From assembly GCA_023101725.1 (NCBI GenBank), contig JALJCO010003893.1:186001-250000 (forward strand): 64,000 bases of DNA, given 5' to 3'. The DNA comes from Atherinomorus stipes. Lineage: Eukaryota; Chordata; Actinopteri; Atheriniformes; Atherinidae. Both the position numbers and the translations under genes were made by a program. The notes under the pieces are model-generated. The model ran no database searches. It was not told the DNA's origin and saw nothing but the letters and a program-made list of their open reading frames with translations. Of this stretch, positions 55,256-64,000 are shown one piece after another (the stretch's first letter is position 1; each line of letters opens with the position of its first letter).

Positions 55256-58200
55256 AGCGTTTTCACATGGCGTGCTCGGGCCCGTGCCTGGCCCGGGATT
55301 GTTGATTCCTGTGTTGCGTTCACATGTCAGTGCTTGAACCAAGCTCGGGCACGCTTGGTCATTTTTGTGCCAGAACACTATGTGGCAGTGTTGCGGAAAC
55401 TTCGTTGATAGCTAACCGAGGAAGCAACAAACCCTTACGTCACCAAGCGACGGGTTAGTTATCAACAAGGAAGGAAACTCGTTTGGTTACTTGAAGATAT
55501 TTCTTGTCTGCTATGGATGCAAGCTGGGGATGTGAAACCAGCCCACTGTCAATCAACGATAGACGATCCGATCGCCCAAGAGGCGTGCACAGTTACGCCA
55601 TCATAATGATTTAAAAAAAGTTAATAATAAAAAAAAACGCCTGATGGTTTTGCGGCTCATCTGCCTGAACCTGAAGTGACAACTGTTGGCAGCTGTAAGC
55701 AGTTATTTACTGAGTCTGTGTAAGACAGAAGTGTCGGCGGCTCAAACTTTAATTTTGGTTTGGGTTTTGTGTGGAGTATTTCATTTACACCGATGTCTCG
55801 ATTTAATAAAGTTATTGTTCAAATATATGCGCGAATTATTTCTTTTGTGACTAAAAAGAAAGATAAGACAGCAGCACTTGTGGCGTTTGGTAAACAAGCA
55901 AGAAGAAGATGAACAGAGACGATGAGAGCCTGCGTCCGTGGCGCGCACCTCCGCAGAAAAGTGAGAAGGAAAAAGAGAAAACGGTGGAATTAAGAGTTTA
56001 TTATTCAGTCCTCAGCTGCGCAGATCAATGAGCAGACATGGTGCTCCACTAGAAACAGATATGCAGCCGACACAGCAGAATGCACTTCTGGAGATTTTTC
56101 TATATTATGGCAGTGAATTAATGAAAAGTCGCCTTAAATATCGCCATTTAAAAAAAGATCACGATCATCCCCTTTGATCACTGACAGACAATCAGATCGA
56201 AAATCACTCCATCCTTAATGCAGCCAGACACACACGTTTTGCACAGAGAAGTTGCTCCAATTCATAATTCTGGCCAATCAGTCTATCTGTCGAGTTTCAA
56301 TCTGGAAAAGTCTGCTACTAAACTGCTGTAATCCTGCATGACAGTTCAACTCATTTGAAGAAGGTGGAGGAAGACGTGGGAATCCCTAGCTTGGGTTGTA
56401 CATAAACCTGTGTAGCATTTTAAACGTTCACAACTAGCACAGCTCAGTTTGTACTGTAGGATCTTAAAACTGAACTAAAAGTTGTTGCAAAATGGCTCCA
56501 TGAAGACGTTCTGGCCAGACTGAACAGCTTCCATGATCAGAAGTCTTCTTCAGCAGAAATGAGTCCTCTGAGCTGATGAAGCAGACCACAATCTGTCTGC
56601 ACCGCTGTCAGACTACCGAGTGTTCCCAGACACTCACATGCATCCTGCTGCACTCTTTTAAGAGGTGGTGTGTGTTTTACAACAGATGTAATGATGATAA
56701 TAATGTTCATTAAAACTGATTTGATATCAGACATATTGGTAGTTTTCCAGTTTCAGATATTGGATTTGGATCCAAACCCCCCGAAAGTGGATCTTCTAAA
56801 TTATATATGAATAGTTTTCTTTTTGCTTTGGTTAAAATAAAACATGCAAAGGTTTCTGGCTCTATAAAACATTTAGAGCATGCTTTAATGCCTTCTAAAA
56901 CTTGTTCAAGAAACTTGTTCATTATACCACCCCGCATTCGCTGTTTTCCAAAGTCCACCCACAACAGAACAAGAAAACCTGACCTTCTGCTGTAATGGAG
57001 TACATAACCTGTTGACTTGTGGGTAATGCAGTTTTTAATGGACTAGCTTGAACTTTCAGAGCAGGGAATCAGAGCAATAATGAAAGCGAGGGCAGGAACA
57101 GAAGGAAAACCAAGAAAAAACTGATATTAAGAGAAAAGAAAAACCTAAATTTAAAAAACGGTCAGATAAAAATGTTTTGCTGTTATTGTTTCCCGTGTCT
57201 AACATCTTGAGCCACAGCCTGCGGTATTTGGAAGATTTCATGCAGAGGAGAAAGAGAAAGCTCCATAAAGCCCCCCCAACACCCCGGGGAAGCCATATTT
57301 AATTCATGAACACTATAAAAATAAAGGTTTTTCCTCTGATGGCCCTGCAGCCTGTAACAAACTCTCAGAACTACATGGCAACATACAGATGTTGATGCTG
57401 TGGTTGTGGGTAGAAGCCGGGCATGCAACATGCTGAAGTATTTTATGGAGAAATGAGCAAGGTCGACCATTGGCTGTGCTAAATGGATTCCAAAAAGCGG
57501 TGTTAGTTTGTTTCCTCTGCAGAGTCATGACATGTAGATTTTATATAAAAGCAAAGCAAATCACCCACAACTCACTGCCCAGTATATCACAGCTCTGCTG
57601 CGTCATTTCACAGTAAAGTGTTCCTCCTGCAGCTGATGATGCACTTTCTGTGGATCAGCTGGAATTAAATAGATGTGAAGTTTTTGTGTCTGACAGATCA
57701 GCTGACAGAAATTTTCTGTAAGTTATAGCTGCTGCCATGGTTCAATATGACAAACGCATCACTTTTCAGAAATACAGCTTCTGTATTCAGAGTATAATGG
57801 TACGAATGAGGTTTTATTGATTTTCATCATGTTTGAATTTAGTTGGTTTTCCTTTTTTTAAAAAAAAATCCCATTGGGAATATTATATCAATTATTTGAA
57901 AAATTATTTGAGTGGAATTGCCCTTTAAGCCAAAATCGAAACACAAGAAAGGAGTTGCTGCTAACTTCAGCCTCGTTTTTCATGTTGACTTTTTCATACA
58001 ACACTGTGATATCTTACCTTACTTTCCTGCTGAAAAGCTGAGGATGTAACTGCTGCTTTCTCTCATATTTTCTGTCCATCTCTGCTCTCATCATCTGCTG
58101 ATACTTTAATTTAACTGCTCTCTCCTCTACACATGCTCACACGGAGCTGACAAACTTACTTTAGCTTCGTCTGACATCAGTTGGGGGGAGGGGGGGGGGG

Positions 58201-58739
58201 GGTGGTAATCGGACCTCGGACTTCACACACAAGCGCTCACTCACACACCACAGTAATGGGAGCTAGGCTGGACCCGTGCATTCATGGTGCATTCAAGTGC
58301 TGGTAAAAAGCTGGGTAATTTGGATTTTTATCTGACTTTTTTTCAGGAAAAGGTGGTTAAACAGTAAATTCATACCCGGGGCCAGACTCAAAACATCTAT
58401 ACCTCTATATCTCAAAACAACTATACATTTTTTTGTCATATTGCGAAACTTATTTTTATGTGAAATGCGAACTAACAGCAAGGAAGAGTAAATTTTGATT
58501 GGAAAAAAGGGCAGGGATACATGTTTACTTCATCCTGCTCGTTTTAAAACTGTAATTCAATAGTGGCGTTTTGTTTTGCTCGGCTGTTCAGCCGTTTAAC
58601 ATACATGTAAACAATATTCTTTATTGTTCGAAAGAAAGAAAGAAACAAACAAAGAATGAAAGAAAGAGAGGAAAAATGAAAGAAAAAAAATAAAGAGAAA
58701 GATGTCAAACATGTCCACAATCAAGCTTTTCTGTTGAAA
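55256..58739. other. mixed DNA with possible MITE edges
   Basis: GAGCGTTTTCACATGGCGTG at 55256 resembles a MITE start, and CCTTACGTCACCAAGCGACG near 55432 looks like common repeat sequence. A G-run with GGGGAGG lies at 58182-58202. A (GAAA)-like tract spans 58630-58690. No coding exon supported. Confidence 0.35.
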
Positions 58740-58988
58740 CACTGCAAAAACTCAAATCTTAGCAAGTATTTTTTTTCTCATTCCTAGACAAAATATCTCA
58801 TCACACTCAAAATAAGACAAAATTGCTTCAAGAGAAACATTTCAGTAAGATATAAAATCTTATTTATTTTTTTTTTTTGCTTGTAATAAGCAAAATAATT
58901 TGCAAGTGGGACAAGCAAAATTTTCTTGATAAGATTTCTTGAAATAAGAAACATTGCCTTTAAATAAGTAAAAAAAATATTTCTTTGC

Positions 58989-59212
58989 AGGTAGAGTCCG
59001 AAGGCCCCCCACCGTTTCTGTTTACAAACAGCAGCATTCAAACTTAGCCCCCCCCCCCCTCTCAATGGACGCCTCGTTCTTCAAACTATTCAGCTTTAAG
59101 CTCCTCCGTCAGAGCTCAGAAGCAGGTAAAAGCCAAACTAATATTAGCCCTGATTTTTCAACTTGCATTATCTAAAGCTCTTACCTTTTCTTCAGTGCAT
59201 CCACTGTTTTTT

Positions 59213-59296
<84 letters not shown>

Positions 59297-59588
59297 TTTC
59301 CTTTGAGAGTTCGAGTGACTGGCGTCTGCTCCAATCATGAGCTTATTCCCACATGATGTCACGTCCTTAGTTTTGTCATTGGCTGGTGATATAAACAGAA
59401 ATCTCCACCCAGAAACGTCCTGAACACACCAAAACAAAGCTAAAGAGCCAATTACAGGCAGGGGGAGAGGGAGTTGCATTCAAACGCGCCACAGCACGCG
59501 AGTAGAGGCCCAAAGGTGCGATTTGAGACGGATTTCCACTTGTACAAGTCTAACGTTTATTTTCAGGGGGGAACGTCGCACTCTACCT
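58989..59588. mobile_element. inner MITE nested in the 58740-59785 element
   Basis: The left end AGGTAGAGTCCGAAGG and the right end (reversed) AGGTAGAGTGCGACGTTC form the termini. It includes the TTTC microsatellite and sits in the loop of the outer MITE. No duplication visible. Confidence 0.6.
59208..59300. repeat. (TTTC)n microsatellite
   Basis: More than 20 near-perfect units. The Lys/Glu/Arg-rich minus-strand ORF through it is an artefact. Confidence 0.95.
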
Positions 59589-59785
59589 TTAAGCAAAAAA
59601 ATTCTGCCAATGGGACAAGCAAATTTTCTTGATGTCTTGAAATTAGATGCATTGTCTTATAACAAGATCCTATATCTTACCAAAATGTTTCATTTTTAAG
59701 CAATTTTGTCTTATTTTGAGTGTGATGAGATATTTTGTCTAGAAATGAGAAAAATATATTTGCTATTGTTTGAGTGTTTGTAGTG

Positions 59786-60295
59786 AAGATTTCATCAAAA
59801 AATCTTCTGTTCTCTGGTATTTCTGGAAGCTTCTGGATGAGGTCGTGTTGGTTGTTTTCTGGAGTGTGTTCCTGAGTCTTAGTTCTGTGCCAAGGTTCTC
59901 TTTGGTTGTTTCAGAGATCATTGGTGGTTCTGAAACCAACACTGTTTTGTTTTCTCTTGACAAGACTCCAATATGTGGAGCAATGTCCTTTTTAGGAAAT
60001 AAATTCTCAGGGGGAATAATTTCCTGATTCAGGAAGGTACAAAATTACTGTAGCTCAAGTTCTTTGTTCTCTGCAGTGTTTTAGTATTCTTCTTATTTTT
60101 GCGCAAATGTAACTTATTCAGTTTGGAGTTCAGAAACCTCTAGATGTCTCAGATTCAAATTCCCATCTTCTAAATCAAAGATATTTTTGGTTCTGGCTCT
60201 CTAAGCAGTTAAAGAAAGATTTAAGAAACAAACAAGTTCTCAAGGATTCCTTACCTTTAGAAAGTTTCTGGATAATTTTTGGCTCATTGTTTCCT
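59786..60295 (-). other. unassigned stretch with protein-like minus-strand frame
   Basis: From about 60022 down to 59763 the minus strand is open and has unremarkable protein-like composition (NLFPKKDIAPHIGVLSREN, then EPPMISETTKENLGTELRLR). It runs into the terminus of the neighbouring MITE, which supplies the stop. I recognise no domain. It could be a degraded transposon ORF or chance. Confidence 0.2.
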
Positions 60296-60331
60296 CCGCC
60301 AAGGAGGTAATGTTTTCAGTAGCGTTGGTTA

Positions 60332-60362
<31 letters not shown>

Positions 60363-60560
60363 AGCAACTTTACGAAAAAAGTACTGGACGGATTGACCTG
60401 AAATCTTCACCAGCCGTGTGCCTCAGTCCAAGGACAAACACATTAAATTTTGGTGGTGATCTGGATCACCTTCTGGATGCAGGAATGTTTTGAAGGATTC
60501 TTTATCATTGTGAGATCGGCCATGTTGGAAAGGCTGTTGATGAGGTGAGAGTGCCTCCCT
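60296..60560 (+). repeat. dispersed repeat with (TCTG)n core
   Basis: GCCAAGGAGGTAATGTTTTC, AGCGTTGGTTAGTTTGTCTG with about seven TCTG units, then TACTGGACGGATTGACCTGA and GGTGGTGATCTGGATCACC. I know this layout as a repeat found in many animals. Non-coding. Confidence 0.6.
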
Positions 60561-60611
60561 GTGGCAGATGTGTGCAGCTGAGTTAGTGAGCACATGATCA
60601 TCTTGATGCAG

Positions 60612-61045
60612 AAATGAAACCTAAGCCTGGATCAGACTACACAAATTTAGCCCGATGTTGGCCCAACGGAGACGTCGCAGACAGCCGCTCACTATCATGC
60701 CCGATTCTGCGTTGTCGGATCGCAGAACGTCGCGTCTTCGCTCCGTGTAGTGTGACAGTCATTGGCAATTTGACTGGCGTGTCAGAATTTTTTGGTTTTG
60801 TCCACCTAGTGTGACATGTCCAGGGACATGTTCCTACATATTAACCAATAGAAGGACAGCGCACCCCTCGCTTCCACCAGAGAGACGCTCAGGAGCGCCA
60901 GTACACAAACAACAATGGAGAAAACGGGGAGACACAGCTGCTCTCCAGTGGAACCGAGGAGAGATTTGTGGTGCCGTGGCATCAGTTTCCGCCTCTTTGA
61001 TGTGCAGAATGGAGAGCCCATACTACTGGCTACGCCAGAAAAAAA
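60612..61045 (+). pseudogene. MITE/transposon piece with MADF-like exon remnant
   Basis: GGATCAGACTACACAAATTT at 60630 looks like a fish MITE or Harbinger-type terminus. An ATG at 60914 reads MEKTGRHSCSPVEP, then after frame slips gives pieces such as RLFDVQN. In related fish elements I recall this as the start of a MADF-domain protein (hydrophobic helix, then LFDV). The frame is broken at least twice. The L2-like LINE begins directly after it, so the LINE probably inserted here. Confidence 0.3.
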
Positions 61046-61052
61046 CATTTAG

Positions 61053-61229
61053 GTGTACCAACAATTACAGTACTGGGTGTGCCAAATTGATTTTCAACAG
61101 TGTTACACCTCCACAAGCATTCAAAAGAGTGCCGTCTCTATTAGGAGAGACGGCATCCATCCTACTTTGGACGGAGCAGCTCTCATTTCTAGGAATCTGG
61201 ACGATTTTGTTAGTCAGTCAAACCATTGA
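61053..61229 (+). CDS. LINE ORF1, C-terminal end (esterase-like)
   Basis: The frame ends with IQKSAVSIRRDGIHPTLDGA then ALISRNLDDFVSQSNH and TGA at 61227-61229. DGIH fits the conserved Asp-x-x-His block near the end of SGNH-type esterase domains, which are known in ORF1 of CR1/L2 LINEs. An in-frame TAG at 61050 marks where LINE homology begins, so only about 59 codons are present. The rest of ORF1, including any coiled coil and the catalytic Ser, was lost by 5' truncation. ORF2 follows in the same frame. Confidence 0.55.
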   Translation: MYQQLQYWVCQIDFQQCYTSTSIQKSAVSIRRDGIHPTLDGAALISRNLDDFVSQSNH

Positions 61230-64000
61230 CAATCCAGGGTTGAGACCAGGACGCAGAGTTGTAGTCTTACACACCTCTCTGCAGTTTCCCACCTGCCGCC
61301 CTCCCACACCCCCATAGTGACTGTGTCTGTCCCCCGGGCCCTTAGAATAAAATCCAAAAACACCTCTAAGGTAAATCACAATAACCTAATAGAAATTAAA
61401 ACAATAAACATAACAAAACAGAAAAATAAAACTATTAAATGTGGATTATTAAATATCAGATCCCTTTCTTCAAAATCTCTGTTAGTTAATGATCTGATTG
61501 GCGATCATCATGTTGATTTATTTTGTCTCACAGAAACCTGGCTGCAGCAGGATGATCATGTTACTATTAATGAATCTACTCCACCCGATTACTTAAATTT
61601 TCATGTTCCTAGAGCCGCAGGCCGAGGAGGAGGTGTGGCTGCTATCTTTCAATCAGGGCTATTTATTAATCCCAGACCTACGATTAGTCATAATTCCTTT
61701 GAACATCTAATTCTAAGCCTTTCTCATCCTAACTGGAAATCAGAGAAACCACTTTTGTTAGCTGTAGTGTATCGTCCACCTGGACCTTACTCAGAGTTTC
61801 TGACTGAATTTTCAGACTTTTTATCAGATTTAGTGTTGAATACTGATAAAGTTGTCGTTTTGGGCGACCTTAATGTTCATGTTGACGATAACAACGACAG
61901 CTTAAATATTGCTTTTAAATCTATGCTAGACTCAATCGGTTTTTCACAAAATGTTCACGAACCCACTCATTCTCATAATCATACTCTGGATCTTGTCCTG
62001 ACGTATGGTGTTGACAGTGAGGAACTGAAAGTTTTTCCCCATAATCCTGTTCTGTCTGATCACTTCTTAATAACTTTTGAGTTTACTTTACTTGACTACA
62101 CGATGGCTGAGAATAAATTCCATTACAGTAGATGTTTATCAGATAGTGCCGTTACCAAGTTTAAAGAATCTATTTCATCACTATTTCCTACAATGCCAGA
62201 TGTTAACGTCACAGAAAGCATCTATTCAAGCTTTACTCCAGTTCACATTGATCAGCTTGCTGATAAAATAGCAGTTTCAACACGCACAGTACTAGATAAT
62301 GTGGCTCCGTTAAAAAAGAAGATCATCGGTCAGAAGAAGGAAGCTCCTTGGTTTAATTCCCAGCTACGAGCTTTAAAACAGACATCTAGACGTTATGAGA
62401 GGAAATGGCGCGCATCTGGCTTAGAGGAGTCTCGCTTAATCTGGAAAGAGAGTCTAATTGTTTATAAAAAATTCTTACGTAAGACTAGAACAGCTTACTA
62501 TTCATCATTGATAGAGGAAAATAGGAATAATCCCAGGTTCCTTTTCAGCACTGTAGCCAGGCTGACGAAGAGCCGTAGTGCTGTTGAGCCATGCATTCCC
62601 GCGACTCTCAGCTGCGACGATTTCATGAGTTTCTTTACAAACAAAATTGTTTCTATTAGAGAGAAAATCCATGACATCCTCCCAGCTACTAACGACTTCT
62701 TACCCCCTGCAGGTTTAGAGACATCTGTAGATGCTGAAATATGTCTGGATCATTTCTGTCCTATACAGATATCTGAGTTAACCAAACTAATAGTGGCATC
62801 CAAACCTTCTACCTGCATTCTGGATCCCATCTCAACCAAGTTGCTAAAGGAAGTCTTTCCTTTGATTAACACTTACCTACTAGATCTAATTAATTCATCG
62901 CTATTGGCAGGATATGTACCTCAGTCCTTTAAGACTGCAGTAATAAAACCTTTACTTAAAAAACCTACTCTTGACTCAGGAGAATTAGCCAATTATAGAC
63001 CGATATCCAACCTCCCCTTTATGTCTAAAATTCTTGAGAAAACAGTTTCAGCTCAACTTTGTGCCCATCTGAGCAGAAATAATCTGTTTGAAAAGTTTCA
63101 GTCTGGTTTTAGAGCTCATCATAGCACAGAGACGGCACTGGTGAAGGTTACTAACGATCTTCTCATGGCTTCAGATAAAGGACTCCTGTCCATACTTGTC
63201 CTGTTAGATCTCAGTGCTGCATTCGACACCATCGATCACAACATTCTGCTACAGAGACTTGAACATGTTATTGGAATTAGAGGAACTGCATTAGATTGGT
63301 TCAAGTCATACTTATCTGATAGATTTCAGTTTGTTAATGTCAACAACGAGTCTTCATCACACACCAGAGTAACTCATGGAGTTCCCCAGGGTTCTGTGCT
63401 CGGACCAATTCTCTTCACATTATATATGCTTCCTTTGGGTAATATCATCAGACAACATGGCATAAATTTTCATTGTTATGCAGACGACACTCAGATATAC
63501 TTATCTATGAAGCCTGATGAAACCAATCAGTTTGTTAGATTACAAAGATGTCTTGGTGACATAAAGACCTGGATGACCCTGAACTTTCTGCTTCTAAATT
63601 CAGACAAGACCGAGGTTATAGTCTTTGGACCCGAAAAACTCAGGACTAAATTATCTAGCTTTATAGTTGATCTGGATGGCATTAATTTGGCTTCCAGCAC
63701 TACGGTGAGGAATCTTGGAGTCATTTTTGACCAGGATTTGTCTTTCAACTCCCATATAAAACAGGTTTCTAGAACCGCCTTCTTTCACCTACGTAATATT
63801 GCTAAAATTAGGAACATCTTATCTCAGGACGATGCAGAAAAACTAGTCCATGCTTTTGTTACTTCCAGATTGGATTATTGTAATTCCTTATTATTGGGCT
63901 GCCCCAAATATGCCTTGAAAAGTCTCCAGCTGATCCAGAATGCTGCAGCCAGGGTTCTGACTAGAACCAGCAGGAGAGATCATATTTCTCCAGTTCTAGC
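61230..64000 (+). CDS. LINE ORF2: AP-type endonuclease and reverse transcriptase (partial)
   Basis: The frame is open from just after the ORF1 TGA to the last base, 923 codons with no stop; the first ATG is only at 61923. Endonuclease motifs: LNIRSL (about 61448), LTETWL with catalytic Glu (61528), VVYRPPG, LGDLNVH (61857) and SDHF with the catalytic Asp-His pair (62054). The linker follows. Reverse transcriptase motifs: YRPISNLP (62992), [13 protein letters not shown] (63204), [15 protein letters not shown] (63372) and CYADDTQIY, with the catalytic YADD at 63477-63488. The thumb region begins after [14 protein letters not shown] and continues beyond the window. The encoded protein nicks target DNA and copies its RNA at the nick. 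All catalytic residues I can check are intact. Start codon use is unclear. Confidence 0.9.

Larger units (their letters stand above)
58740..59785. mobile_element. MITE with about 240-bp inverted arms
   Basis: The left end CACTGCAAAAACTCAAAT and the right end (reversed) CACTACAAACACTCAAAC lead long arms sharing CTAGACAAAATATCTCATCA and CACACTCAAAATAAGACAAA. The arms enclose a second inverted-repeat element. Non-coding. Confidence 0.75.
61046..64000 (+). mobile_element. L2-like non-LTR retrotransposon (LINE), 5' truncated, runs off window
   Basis: It holds the end of ORF1 and an open ORF2 with endonuclease and reverse transcriptase in the usual order. The left boundary is a sharp change from unrelated repeat DNA at about 61046, consistent with 5' truncation on insertion. 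The 3' end lies beyond the window. No disabling mutation was seen in 2.77 kb of ORF2, so the insertion looks recent. CR1 and Rex1 are alternative labels. Confidence 0.85.

Noticed and set aside
59192..59479. Lys/Glu/Arg-rich ORF
   Set aside because: Produced by the TTTC microsatellite read on the minus strand.
1..64000. Bacterial-type promoters, ribosome binding sites, operons
   Set aside because: Composition, microsatellites and transposons are those of a vertebrate nuclear genome, so such features do not apply.

Overview
This is a gene-poor stretch of animal nuclear DNA, almost certainly from a ray-finned (teleost) fish. I found no convincing host protein-coding gene. Every stretch of recognisable coding sequence belongs to a mobile element: Tc1/mariner transposases, a PIF/Harbinger nuclease, THAP and MADF domain remnants, and one apparently intact L2-like LINE at the right end. 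The mix of Tc1-like fossils, hAT/Harbinger/piggyBac-type MITEs, L2-like LINEs and long TA and TTTC microsatellites is what one sees in fish intergenic or intronic DNA. The species cannot be named from the sequence.

Layout. 1-2 kb: unremarkable AT-rich DNA. 2-6.4 kb: a hAT-like element (1995-4718) interrupted by a 1.38 kb inverted-repeat element with a 6-bp target duplication and filled with an EcoRI-palindrome satellite, and by a retroposed fragment with a 15-bp target duplication; then several hairpin MITEs. 8.9-9.6 kb: first of four copies of an unclassified repeat (here 'family A'). 10.3-11.2 kb: dispersed repeat with an internal duplication. 12.0-14.2 kb: two strange A/G-only blocks that look like sequencing or assembly damage, joined to the end of a Tc1 transposase. 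16-20 kb: damaged family A copy, MITEs, a possible solo LTR and a three-layer nest of MITEs. 20.8-22.5 kb: large inverted-repeat element carrying a TTAA-flanked piggyBac-like MITE. 24.8-26.8 kb: Tc1 fossil split by later insertions. 27.6-28.6 kb: minisatellite and a TAA-flanked MITE. 30.4-33.2 kb: hAT-like element and older repeats.

36.3-37.6 and 41.6-43.1 kb: two copies of one Tc1-like family in opposite orientation, with roughly 210-bp TIRs, TA duplications and DD37E catalytic spacing; both are broken. 39.1, 51.7 and 23.0 kb: three copies of 'family B', a TIR element with a small lysine-rich ORF. 44.5 kb: THAP exon remnant. 46.5-46.8 kb: tRNA-like (Glu-like) SINE heads. 48.2-50.1 kb: MITE, Tc1 fossil, family A copy. 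52.3-53.7 kb: PIF/Harbinger fossil. 58.7-59.8 kb: nested inverted-repeat MITEs around a TTTC microsatellite. 60.3-61.0 kb: older repeats, including a MADF remnant. 61.05 kb to the end: L2-like LINE with the end of ORF1, then a 923-codon open ORF2 (endonuclease plus reverse transcriptase) running off the window.

The elements do not form a pathway. The history is layered insertion, and the nesting gives relative ages. Family assignments rest on reading motifs by eye, since no database search was possible.
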